A stretch of 64,000 bases of DNA. Source: Strigamia acuminata (Eukaryota > Arthropoda > Chilopoda > Geophilomorpha > Linotaeniidae). The notes below the pieces were generated by a model. The model was given only the letters and a program-made list of their open reading frames with translations, did not search any database and was not told the origin of the DNA. Position numbers and translations under genes: made by a program. This document shows, piece after piece, positions 31,801 to 41,700 of this stretch; position 1 is the stretch's first letter, and each line of letters starts with the position of its first letter. The stretch spans positions 9,610,001 to 9,674,000 of the forward strand of contig OX442319.1 of the NCBI GenBank assembly GCA_949358305.1, read 5' to 3'.

Positions 31801-33832
31801 GTTCAACGCGAGAGACAAAGTCTTTGAAAGTTGTGAAGACGTCGGATTTGCGTGCAATCGGAAAAATCCACGAATATCGGGTCGCGTCGTCAACAATGGA
31901 GAAGGCATAATCAGCACCGCCAATCGAAGTCAGTCTTGACGGGCCCCAGACGTCCATGTGCAGCAACTCCAACGGTTTGGTCGTCGAAGGTGTGGGAATC
32001 GGTTTATGCGAGGCGCGCGTGGACTTGGCAATGCGACATGAGTTGCAGGAAAGTTCTTGTCGAACCGCAGCCGGATCGAGTCCATAAACTTGGGAATTGT
32101 TCGCCAAAGTCCGCATGGCTTTGGTGTGGAGATGGCCCAACCTGGCGTGCCATAATCCCGTGGCATCCGCAACGTTCGCAGTCGGCGTTATAACCTTTTT
32201 AGGAGGTGGGACTGCCGTAGTCGTGGCAACGGGAGACGGAGGAGATGATAGGACGTTGGAATACATCCGGATCTGTTGTGGTTTAGATCCGGCAACAGGA
32301 TTGGGGATGATCGGGGAAGGAGAAGGCACGAGTAGGGTGTTGGGAGAGATAGGTAAGCGGAAGTCGGTCATTTCAACGTTTGATATTTTCTTCGACTTCT
32401 TTGAGGGCATCGCGGGAAAATCTTCCTCCTTCGTGATGAGAGTCATCGGCGCAGTAGTCGGAGGTGACATTGGGATGGGCGGTGTACTCGAAACAACAGT
32501 CGGCGACGCAAATGGCGAAATTAGTCCATCTACGAAGTAAAGTCCTGACTTTTGCTTCGCCCGAAGAACACTTTGTTTGATATCCGTCCCATATGTATGC
32601 AACTCCGAATTGTAAATGTGTATGTGATGCCCACATTTATCGACTCGCGAAACCGAAATTAAATTAGCGCCGAAATCAGGTGCGTACAAAACATCGCGGA
32701 GAAGTACGGTGCATTCACAGCCATCGATGAGTGACTTGACTGGAACATTCCCTTTTCCGGTAACTTTGGAGCTTCCTTGTCCCAATTCGATATTAAAAGG
32801 GACGACCTCAACAAAGTCCAAGAACCACGATTTAACGTGTGAAACGTGGTCGGTGGCGCCGCAGTCAACAATCCATTCGTGAGATTGGACGAAATGAACG
32901 GTAGGAACCTGGATCGCAGGTGGTGCGGACAGGAGATATGCTGCATCTCGGCGCGGGCGTGAAGACTCGCGAAACTGTCCCTGCTGCTGTTGATTCGGGT
33001 TCACATTCGGATTCGAGCCTTTATTGCGGCGTCGACTCTTGCTGCGAGATCGTGTCTGAAACGTAGCTACCGGCTGTTGCCCAGTTGTTTGCTTGCGAGG
33101 ATGCTGGCACTTATTGGCGTAGTGTCCAAGCTCGTTGCAATTGAAGCAACGCACCTGCGCAAGCGGGCGCGGGGGTCGCGACTGGTTACGTCCTTGTCGC
33201 CCAGTAGCATAAGCGGAGGAGTTCGTAGAATTCCGGTTTGAATGCGACTTTAATCGGAGATATTCCGACAACAACTGTTCGGAGACTTTAGCCGGGGTAA
33301 ACTCTGCCAGCGGCCAATGATAAATGGCAAAAGTCGCCTGGTCGTATTCGTCCGGAAGAAAGTCTAAATACTGGTACGCGTGATGTCGAGGGAGGATGTC
33401 TTCACCGACGTCTTTAAGTTGGCGGACCATAAGGTCAACGCGGCTGAGGAAATCGGCCATTTCTTCGCCGGGCTCCAACTTGAGCTGCAGGAACTCACGG
33501 CGCATCGCCGCTTGGCGGGCGAGAGAGCTGGGGGCGTAAATTTTCGCTAAAATGTCCCACGCCTGTTTCGGAGTGGTGCAACCGTCGAGGGCCGACTGTT
33601 TGGCCTGCGAGACGTGGCAATAAATGGTCCCCAGCGCTCGGGCTTTCCGACGTTGCCATTTTCGCCAAACGTCTTCATCGACGTTGGCTTTCACTAGTTC
33701 CTCCGTTTCGGTGACGTGGTGCCATACGCCGTCGGACATCAATAGCATTTTAATTGCACGGTGCCAGTGTTCGTAATTGCCGGTCACGAGAATCGGCACA
33801 TGGCCTGACGACTGGTCGGTGGCCTTTTTCAT
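28892..33832 (-). CDS. Copia Gag-Pol polyprotein
   Basis: 1646 residues from the ATG at 33832; the frame extends 18 codons upstream only to a GTG. In order: a Gag domain with NYEHWHRAIKMLL near the start; CCHC knuckle CFNCNELGHYANKC (~227); protease WIVDCGATDH (~320), with DCG in place of the usual DSG/DTG; a low-complexity P/S/T linker; a GAG-pre-integrase motif LWHARLGHLH (~560); integrase D,D,E residues in HMDVWGPS (~627), RTDRGGEF (~690) and ERLNR; an acidic linker; reverse transcriptase with YVDDIVV (~1332); RNase H with GYTDASWASD (~1497). All catalytic residues appear present with no internal stop. It supplies all functions for its own retrotransposition if expressed. Confidence 0.95.
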   Translation of the reverse strand: MKKATDQSSGHVPILVTGNYEHWHRAIKMLLMSDGVWHHVTETEELVKANVDEDVWRKWQRRKARALGTIYCHVSQAKQSALDGCTTPKQAWDILAKIYAPSSLARQAAMRREFLQLKLEPGEEMADFLSRVDLMVRQLKDVGEDILPRHHAYQYLDFLPDEYDQATFAIYHWPLAEFTPAKVSEQLLSEYLRLKSHSNRNSTNSSAYATGRQGRNQSRPPRPLAQVRCFNCNELGHYANKCQHPRKQTTGQQPVATFQTRSRSKSRRRNKGSNPNVNPNQQQQGQFRESSRPRRDAAYLLSAPPAIQVPTVHFVQSHEWIVDCGATDHVSHVKSWFLDFVEVVPFNIELGQGSSKVTGKGNVPVKSLIDGCECTVLLRDVLYAPDFGANLISVSRVDKCGHHIHIYNSELHTYGTDIKQSVLRAKQKSGLYFVDGLISPFASPTVVSSTPPIPMSPPTTAPMTLITKEEDFPAMPSKKSKKISNVEMTDFRLPISPNTLLVPSPSPIIPNPVAGSKPQQIRMYSNVLSSPPSPVATTTAVPPPKKVITPTANVADATGLWHARLGHLHTKAMRTLANNSQVYGLDPAAVRQELSCNSCRIAKSTRASHKPIPTPSTTKPLELLHMDVWGPSRLTSIGGADYAFSIVDDATRYSWIFPIARKSDVFTTFKDFVSRVERITDSRVKSIRTDRGGEFISKTFDRYLADKGIVAQRTNPGSPQMNGVAERLNRTMGDYLRSITSETGFPHTLWAELAVTFSYVKNRSPHSKLNDEVPYVLWRQRALSVKHFRKIGSKCWVHFTAPGRNKMDPRAWEGFLVGYASNTRGYRVWNPATNTVTESVHVQIDERQNFKRSPFYVPDPYENAPFMEEPSRVTTPSRVTFDDGAFPSVPWSRRRRDSDDESSNDDDEFRHRAPSSASSVASYRSVLEEVEEDIADELPPPILFADDVPEDIDLDVTPDPPLPLYRPRRRLRPDALARQPHTPEASDSELDVDHDIEQFFERYPERDFEHDPEDDPLDNLLDDLLDKAAALPAAAATPAPPLAPLRALHCPYRFIGGDTPFSGWRREEHLRKEQAPGKIKVDVYYYPEHGVRLRSRGDIERYCVAHQLPYEEDIFFFGNLEHQLQDEQPVHRVLMCFREPSTYAEAVKLPEAPKWTEAIDEELTTFKEREVYKEVPRPPDKTILGCKWIFRLKSDATGKIHRYRARLVAQGFRQTMGVDFDEVFSPVVNFVLIRFFFCLLVVLLGWRDLHLDVKCAYLYGDLDHEIYMRIPAGATCTSPDNVWLLTKSLYGLHQSGRMWYQKLNETLTDLGFQKFPACNCVYAFGHSAVMLVYVDDIVVFYASESIRDRILALISSKFDIVNLGPITKLLGVEFVRRDGKVFMSQRSYIDKLLKKFNVSSDALIKVPVTPGTTLVKGSLDNLPDFPYRSLIGSLLFLASRTRPDILYSVIALSQYNNCYDHRHIKCLLQVLKYVANTSDFSIELSGCNSSQLWGYTDASWASDIATSRSFGGYIIYIGCVPIGWSCKKQTSVACSTMEAEFVALVEIVKELYWLDSIYRVFPPLNRLSKPIIFSDALASIQFTNNDIENSKTKHIRVKFHWLREWHIAGCFELRKIPGEINVSDIFTKWLSSERLRNLLSRIFISK

Positions 33833-34505
33833 GATTGTACGGAGGAAAAATGCGTAGAACTGGAAATTGAAGCACAATCGACGCACAATTCACGCACAAA
33901 CGAAGCACAAATTACGATGCGAAGCACTTTCCGTAGCACTGTCAAAGCGGAAACCAAGAATGGGCAATTCCTTCTGAAGGAATTAAATAGCTTTCGGTTG
34001 CCAGTCTGAGAGGGTCCGTTCGACTTCCTGGAGCCGCGGGAAACCTCACTTGTACCACGACAAGCACAACCGAAAAATACAACGGCGCTTGCCCGGATTC
34101 GGACGAAGGGCGCCGAGGATTCTAATTGTCCCACACCAAAATCCCCACTTAAAATTAACAAAGGTAATTCGACTCTGAAAGGCAAAATAAGGCGAAATTG
34201 ACGAATCAGTCGCGGTGCACGTCGCAACACGCGATCCTCGTGTGAAAAACACGGATATGTGCGATTTTAATCGAAAAATCGCGAAAAACGAACGAAAATC
34301 GTCGATACTGTCGCACTCCGGGGTGCTAAACAGCGGGTTACACCCGTTTCTCGATGATAACGTCGTGTAGACGTCGTCGCATGTCGAAAATCGGTGTAAA
34401 TCGGCGAAAAATCTGAAAATATAGAAAATTTCCGCAAAATTCGCGAAAAAATCGCGAAAATTGTGGAAAATTAAGGAAAAAACGAGGCCCTGGTGTCTTT
34501 CCAGG
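33833..34505 (-). other. Untranslated leader of the copia element
   Basis: About 670 bp between primer site and ATG, rich in A-tracts and CGAAAA-type motifs. The minus-strand open stretches here lack homology I recognise. It probably holds packaging signals, as is usual for this position. Confidence 0.5.
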
Positions 34506-34517
34506 CCTCTGCTACCA
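34506..34517 (-). other. Primer-binding site, initiator tRNA-Met
   Basis: The minus strand reads TGGTAGCAGAGG, complementary to the CCTCTGCTACCA 3' end of animal initiator tRNA-Met. It lies two bases from the LTR. This is the best single clue that the genome is animal. Confidence 0.88.
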
Positions 34518-34519
34518 AT

Positions 34520-35092
34520 TGTGGTGGTATGCTGCAAAAACAGCACAGACTAGGCAGTGGAAACGCTTAAAAATAAGCCAACACGCACGATATAGCACGC
34601 ACGAGACGTGCGGCGCGTCGTGTACGCGAATTCGAGCCGGTTCTGGTCGAATTTGCGTGGTGTCTGCACTTATCTACGTGCAGACACAAGAAACGAATTA
34701 TTTATAAACAAAATAAACGATTTATTAACCTAAAACTTACGAAAACAGGATTGAAAAGCACAGGAGCACACTTAGCAGTGTGCGTCGCCATCTTGGAATA
34801 AAAGGGAGTGCGCTCTGGTGACAGAAGCGAGCGACTCACAGGTATAAACAGATAGGCGATGCATGATGCCCAGTGTGTTAAGACACAGTTAATGCAGGCA
34901 CCATGCATTTCCCTTACAATATAAAGTAAATATACGGAAATAAACTGGTAACAACCAGTTAAGTAGGAAATAAACACCAAATCATTTGGGGAAAGGAAAT
35001 ATAACGACCAATGGTGTGAAAAAGTTCAGGTAGCGTCATTGTGCATCGAAAAAGCGTTAAATAAACGTCCGAAGTGGTTTCAAGGACCAACA
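34520..35092 (-). repeat. 5' LTR of copia element, 573 bp
   Basis: Matches 28273-28845 throughout by eye. Followed by the second CGGAT copy and the continuing gypsy gag frame. Confidence 0.96.
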
Positions 35093-35097
35093 CGGAT

Positions 35098-38000
35098 CAC
35101 CGCCAAGGACAACACCAAAAGAGATTGCGAAGCCAAAGACTGAGGCAAGGACAAGGACACCACGCGATGAGACGTCATACAAGAAAGGCATGGACATGTC
35201 AAAAATGCAATGTTGGCGTTGCAATGAGATGGGTCATTGCTCATTTGATTGTCCGAAGGCAAAGAAACCCGAACAGACGGAGGGAGACGCAAAGCAACAA
35301 CCGAGGGAGGCCGAGAAAAAGAAGATCAACATTTGTATGGTCAAAACGAAGTGCCCGGAGTCGAATCTCGTGGTGGTCGACTGCCAGTCGGCGGAACTCG
35401 GTGGGCAGGTGGAGGCCCTGATCGATTGTGGGGCAAATTGCTCAACCGTGGACCAAGTTTTCGTCGACGACAGTGTCGAAATCCGACCCAACTTGGAAAA
35501 AGAGTATTTTAAAACGGCAAACGGCGACAAGCAGGTTCTAGGACACGTGGATTTAAACGTACAGATCGGGAAGATGAGGACCAGGATCAGCGACGTCGCC
35601 GTGGTCCAGGATTCCCCTTTCCCGTTGGTCATAGGGATGGACTGGCGCAAGCAGGCCGGTCTAGCGTGGATGATTACCGGCGACGGGGATGTGACATTTT
35701 TTAAGGAGATCACGGGGTTAACATCGACTGTCAGCTGTGTCGTGCGGGCCTCACACCAGGTTTCGGCGGAGGATCGCGCGTTCGGGGAGGAAGTCGACGC
35801 GCTCGTGGGCGCGGTGGACGACGATGTGGCGGCAACGGAAAGAGAGCGGCTTCGACGCGTTTTATGGACGAATAGGGAGGCTTTCAGCGAACAGGACGAG
35901 TTGGGGGAGTGCGTGGGCGAGGAGTGTGAAATCCGCCTGCGACACGACAACCCAATTAAGACCAAGCCGAGGAAATTTTCACCGGCAGACGAGAAGGCGT
36001 GCAACGAGACAATTGCGCTTTGGCTAAGGCTGGGTATTTGTCGACCTTCAACGTCGCAGTACAACTTCCCACTGTGGTTCGTGAAGCAGGGCGAGAACAA
36101 GCAGAAGTTGCGACCGGTGCTTGACTTGAGGCGACTAAATGAGATCGTGGACGTGTCGATGTATCGTATGCCGACCATCGACGAGACAATTGAATTTCTG
36201 TTGGCCGACCAGCCGATTTATTTCAACGTGGGAGACGTCGCGATGGCTTTTTACCATGTGCGACTGCGCAGCGGTGATTGCCACAAAATAGCATTTTTGA
36301 CACCGGACGGACTAATGGAATTGACAAGGATGCCGATGGGACTGAAGATCTCACCTTTTAAGATGCAGGAAATCATGGACAAGCTGTGTAAACGAGTGGA
36401 ACGTACGGCCGCATATGTCGACGACGTCGGCCAAGCTAGTCGAATCGTGAACGAATTAATTTCGAGATGGGAGAAGTTTTTGGAGGAACTAATAAGAAAG
36501 GGCCTTCGCGTTCGTCTATCAAAGTGTCAGCTGTTACGAAAGGAGGTGAGTTTCCTCGGATATATTGTGTCGAGGCAGGGGAAGAAGCCGGACCCGGCGC
36601 GCATGCAAGCCATCGATCGGTTTCAGCGTTTTCGTAACGCAAGAGACGTCCGGGCGTTTTTGGGGTTTGCGGGCTATCATCGCCGGTTCGTGAGGGGATT
36701 TGCCGCGAAGGTGAAGATATTACAGGCGTTGACTAAGAAGGATGCACGCTTCGTATGGACGGAGGCGCACCAGGAGGCCGTCGAGGCGATAAAGAAGGAA
36801 TTAAAGGCGTGCGAGTGGCTGGCCCATTTTCGGAGCGACGCCGAGACGTGCGTGAGCGTGGACGCCAGTTACGACGGCTTAGGCGCTACTCTACAACAGC
36901 GGCAGGAGGGCGAGTGGGTGACCATCGCCTATGCTTCCAGGGGAATACCGGAGTCGTATAGGACGGCACACTCCAACGAGCTCGAATGCTTGGCGGTCCA
37001 CTGGGCTATCACAGAAAAATTCCGGACGTATTTGCTGGGGACCAAGTTCATCTTGTTTACCGACAATTGGGCGGTGGCCCATATGCTGGCAAAGACAGAC
37101 CTGAATAGGAAATACGCACGATGGATACTTGACCTGCAGGAGTTTGATTTTAATATGAAGCATAAAAAGGGGAAGGAGAACGAAATTCCTGACGCACTTT
37201 CACGCGCAATCGAGTCGGGAGCGGCGGTTGCTTTGGCGACGATTAAGTTACGCGACGGGACATTGAGGGAGGAGCAGATGGGCGACGCCTTTTGCAGAGA
37301 TAAAATGGATCATCTCCCGACGGAGTTCGAGGTGGTCGATGGACTCCTCCTCCATGTGGAGACACGAAGGGGCAAGAAACATTCACAGATCGTAGTACCA
37401 AAGAACATGACAGACAGACTAACGAAGGCAGTGCACGAGTCGTGCGGACACGCCGACGCGTTTAGGACGCTCTCGAGGTTAAGGAGACGACATTGGTGGA
37501 AGGGGATGCGAGGAGGCGTGGAGGGCTTTGTGCGCGGATGTCAGAAGTGCCAGCGCCAGAATCATCGGACGGCAAAGCCATTTGGGCTCCTGACTAATCG
37601 ACCCATCCCCCCCAGGCCGTTCCATACGATTGCGATTGATCATGGGGGTCCGTACCCGTGCAGCGGGGGAAACTTGTTCGTGTTGGCGGCGATCGATTTG
37701 TTTTCGAGATTTGTCGTGGCGGTGCCGGTCCGCAATACGAAGGCAGCTACATCGGTAGAAAAGGTTAAAACCGATATCTTCGGGCGTTTTGGGCCCGCAA
37801 GGAAGATCATTACCGACGCCGGCACCTCATTTATTGCTAAAGAGTTCGTGGAGTTCGCGGAGGGCGAGGGAGCGGAGGTGGAGGTCTGCCCACCATACCA
37901 CCACGCCTCTAACGGACTAATTGAGCGGACAATCCAAACTATCGTCCAGAAGTTGCGTAAGGCCGAGGGTGGTTTGGAGAGGTGGGCGAAGAATTTGTCC

Positions 38001-38459
38001 GACCAGGTCTGGGCGATAAATAATACAGTGCAGTCGTCGTCACGGATCTCGCCGTTCGAAATGGTGCACGGATATGTGCCTGACTTTAAAGAGGAGTTGG
38101 TGGTGATCGAGGATGAGGATTTGACCGAGGGATTGGAGAGACTCTGGGGAGATAGGGAAGAGGCGGTCAGAAACTTGGAGGAGGCGGGTAGGACGCAGAA
38201 GGACCGTTTCGACCGAAATCGGGCACCATCCAGTATGCGGGTGGGAGACAGAGTGCTGTTTACCAAGGGCCACCGAAAAAGGAAGTTTGACGCCCTGTAT
38301 GAGGGCCCATACACCATCGTGGAACGTTTGGCGACCGAGGTCTTTTTGCTGGCAGGGGACGACGGACGCACTTGGAAAGCGCACGGGGCACAACTCAAGA
38401 GGTTCCAACGGGAAGAGGCCGTGATGGGGACCATCACTACCCCCGGGGTGGACGTGTGA
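35098..38459 (+). CDS. Gag C-terminus and Pol of the split gypsy element
   Basis: Continues the 27513-28272 frame; the first internal ATG is at 35190 and is not a true start. In order: CCHC knuckle CWRCNEMGHCSFDC (just after 35190); protease with DCG triad (ALIDCGANCS, ~35420); reverse transcriptase from RPVLDLRRLNE to YVDDVGQ (~36415); RNase H SVDASYDGLG (~36856) to FTDNWAVAH; integrase zinc finger (HESCGH...CQKC, ~37435-37555); integrase D,D,E residues in AIDHGGP, TDAGTSF and LIERT; a GPY/F module (YEGPYTIVERL, ~38300). The stop TGA is formed by bases 3-5 of the 3' LTR. The catalytic set is complete, but the gene is disconnected from its gag by copia. GC-rich codon use contrasts with the polymerase gene at 1514-5530. 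Confidence 0.93.
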
Positions 38460-38710
38460 GGCCATGCGATGACCTCACGTCTCGGCGACGACCTTGCGCC
38501 TGGGGCGAACACCTGCCACGCGGCGCACCTGTCGGTGCTATTGATGACATCATACCAGGCCGACCAATTACAGAAGCTGTTACACTTTTATTTCGTGATT
38601 TCGTTTTGTTTACCTTTGATTTGTAAAAGCTAGATTAAAGCAGTTTTGTGCACAATTTCCAACTCGAAAGGTTGTTTATTATTTTGTCAGCAGCTTTCTC
38701 ATGACTAACA
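38455..38710 (+). repeat. 3' LTR, 256 bp
   Basis: Pairs with 27092-27347. Its first bases provide the pol stop codon. Followed by the GTGAG target copy and satellite in phase. Confidence 0.97.
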
Positions 38711-41700
38711 GTGAGTGTCTTAGGGGTGAGTCAAGGAAGTGCCAAAAAAAGTTTGGGAAGTTTCCTGTGTATGGTTTTCTTTTTATGGGTGTTTGAAGTC
38801 GGGTTGCGATTTCGGAAAAAGCTGAAATGTTCGAAAAACGTTGCAGTGTTTGGGAGTGTGTTACTCAAGTATCAGAAGGTGCAAGGTGCTGAAACTTGGT
38901 GAGTGTCTTAGGGGTGAGTCAAGGAAGTGCCAAAAAAAGTTTGGGAAGTTTCCTGTGTATGGTTTTCTTTTTATGGGTGTTTGAAGTCGGGTTGCGATTT
39001 CGGAAAAAGCTGAAATGTTCGAAAAAAGTTGCAGTGTTTGGGAGTGTGTTACTCAAGTATCAGAAGGTGCAAGGTGCTGAAACTTGGTGAGTGTCTTAGG
39101 GGTGAGTCAAGGAAGTGCCAAAAACAGTTTGGGAAGTTTCCTGTGTATGGTTTTCTTTTTATGGGTGTTTGAACTCGGGTTGCGATTTCGGAAAAAGCTG
39201 AAATGTTCGAAAAAAGTTGCAGTGTTTGGGAGTGTGTTACTCAAGTATCAGAAGGTGCGAGGTGCTGAAACTTGGTGAGTGTCTTAGGAGTGAGTCAAGG
39301 AAGTGCCAAAAACAGTTTGGGAAGTTTCCTGTGTATGGTTTTCTTTTTATCGGTGTTTGAAGTCGGGTTGCGATTTCGGAAAAAGCTGAAATGTTAGAAA
39401 AAAGTTGCAGTGTGTTACTCAAGTATCAGTAGGTGCGAGGTGCTGAAACTTGGTGAGTGTCTTAGGGGTGAGTCAAGGAAGTGCCAAAAAAAGTTTGGGA
39501 AGTTTCCTGTGTATGGTTTTCTTTTTATGGGTGTTTGAAGTCGGGTTGCGATTTCGGAAAAAGCTGAAATGTTCGAAAAAAGTTGCAGTGTTTGGGAGTG
39601 TGTTACTCAAGTATCAGAAGGTGGAAGGTGCTGAAACTTGGTGAGTGTCTTAGGGGTGAGTCAAGGAAGTGCCAAAAAAAGTTTGGGAAGTTTCCTGTGT
39701 ATGGTTTTCTTTTTATGGGTGTTTGAAGTCGGGTTGCGATTTCGGAAAAAGCTGAAATGTTCGAAAAAAGTTGCAGTGTTTGGGAGTGTGTTACTCAAGT
39801 ATCAGAAGGTGCGAGGTGCTGAAACTTGGTGAGTGTCTTAGGAGTGAGTCAAGGAAGTGCCAAAAAAAGTTTGGGAAGTTTCCTGTGTATGGTTTTCATT
39901 TTATGGGTGTTTGAAGTCGGGTAGCAATTTCGGAAAAAGTTGCAGTGTTAGAAAAAGTTGCTGTGTTTGGGAGTGTGTTACTCAAGTATCAGAAGGTGCG
40001 AGGTGCTGAAACTTGGTGAGTGTCTTAGGGGTGAGTCAAGGAAGTGCCAAAAATGGTTTGGGAAGTTTCCTGTGTATGGTTTTCTTTTTATGGGTGTTTG
40101 AAGTCGGGTAGCAATTTCGGAAAAAGTTGCAGTGTTAGAAAAAGTTGCAGTGTTTGGGAGTGTGTTACTCAAGTATCAGAAGGTGCGAGGTGCTGAAACT
40201 TGGTGAGTGTCTTAGAGGTGAGTCAAGGAAGTGCCAAAAAAAGTTTGGGAAGTTTCCTGTGTATCGTTTTCTTTTTATGGGTGTTTGAAATCGGGTTGCG
40301 ATTTCGGAAAAAGCTGAAATGTTCGAAAAAAGTTGCAGTGTTTGAGAGTGTGTTACTTAAGTATCAGAAGGTGCAAGGTGCTGAAACTTGGTGAGTGTCT
40401 TAGGGGTGAGTCAAGGAAGTGCCAAAAAAAGTTTGGGAAGTTTCCTGTGTATGGTTTTCTTTTTATGGGTGTTTGAAGTCGGGTTGCAATTTCGGAAAAA
40501 GTTGCAGTGTTTGGGAGTGTGTTACTCAAGTATCAGAAGGTGCGAGGTGCTGAAACTTGGTGAGTGTCTTAGGGGTGAGTCAAGGAAGTGCCAAAAACAG
40601 TTTGGGAAGTTTCCTGTGTATGGTTTTCTTTTTATGGGTGTTTGAACTCGGGTTGCGATTTCGGAAAAAGCTGAAATGTTCGAAAAAAGTTGCAGTGTTT
40701 GGGAGTGTGTTACTCAAGTATCAGAAGGTGCGAGGTGCTGAAACTTGGTGAGTGTCTTAGGAGTGAGTCAAGGAAGTGCCAAAAACAGTTTGGGAAGTTT
40801 CCTGTGTATGGTTTTCTTTTTATCGGTGTTTGAAGTCGGGTTGCGATTTCGGAAAAAGCTGAAATGTTAGAAAAAAGTTGCAGTGTGTTACTCAAGTATC
40901 AGTAGGTGCGAGGTGCTGAAACTTGGTGAGTGTCTTAGGGGTGAGTCAAGGAAGTGCCAAAAAAAGTTTGGGAAGTTTCCTGTGTATGGTTTTCTTTTTA
41001 TGGGTGTTTGAAGTCGGGTTGCGATTTCGGAAAAAGCTGAAATGTTCGAAAAAAGTTGCAGTGTTTGGGAGTGTGTTACTCAAGTATCAGAAGGTGGAAG
41101 GTGCTGAAACTTGGTGAGTGTCTTAGGGGTGAGTCAAGGAAGTGCCAAAAAACGTTTGGGAAGTTTCCTGTGTATGGTTTTCTTTTTATGGGTGTTTGAA
41201 GTCGGGTTGCGATTTCGGAAAAAGCTGAAATGTTCGAAAAAAGTTGCAGTGTTTGGGAGTGTGTTACTCAAGTATCAGAAGGTGCGAGGTGCTGAAACTT
41301 GGTGAGTGTCTTAGGAGTGAGTCAAGGAAGTGCCAAAAAAAGTTTGGGAAGTTTCCTGTGTATGGTTTTCTTTTTATGGGTGTTTGAAGTCGGGTTGCGA
41401 TTTCGGAAAAAGCTGAAATGTTCGAAAAAAGTTGCAGTGTTTGAGAGTGTGTTACTTAAGTATCAGAAGGTGCGAGGTGCTGAAACTTGGTGAGTGTCTT
41501 AGGGGTGAGTCAAGGAAGTGCCAAAAAAAGTTTGGGAAGTTTCCTGTGTATGGTTTTCTTTTTATGGGTGTTTGAAATCGGGTTGCGATTTCGGAAAAAG
41601 CTGAAATGTTCGAAAAAAGTTGCAGTGTTTGGGAGTGTGTTACTCAAGTATCAGAAGGTGCGAGGTGCTGAAACTTGGTGAGTGTCTTAGGGGTGAGTCA

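Larger units (their letters stand above)
28273..35092 (-). mobile_element. Ty1/copia element, complete, nested in gypsy gag
   Basis: A 6820-bp element on the minus strand with 573-bp LTRs that look identical, flanked by the target duplication CGGAT (28268-28272 and 35093-35097). It has an initiator tRNA-Met primer site, a polypurine tract and one long ORF in the order Gag-protease-integrase-RT-RNase H, which defines copia elements. No break is seen, so it could be autonomous. It is antisense to the gypsy element it disrupts. Confidence 0.97.
27092..38710 (+). mobile_element. Ty3/gypsy element, split by a nested copia element
   Basis: 256-bp LTRs that look identical (27092-27347 and 38455-38710), flanked by GTGAG (27087-27091 and 38711-38715), inserted exactly at satellite unit positions 1-5. 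The serine-type primer site at 27348 is followed by one gag-pol frame, interrupted in gag by the copia element at 28273-35092. Without the insert the element would be about 4.8 kb. The gypsy frame is open across the join, so copia is the only visible lesion. No clean polypurine tract precedes the 3' LTR; GGGGTGGACG (38445-38454) is the best candidate. Confidence 0.95.

Noticed and set aside
35190-38459. Separate pol gene starting at ATG 35190
   Set aside because: The frame continues upstream and lines up exactly with the gag frame at 27513-28272 across the copia insertion, so 35190 is an internal methionine.
38780-38810. CENP-B box in the monomer (GTTTGAAGTCGGGTTG)
   Set aside because: Only the right half (A..CGGG) fits; the TTCG half is absent in the right spacing.
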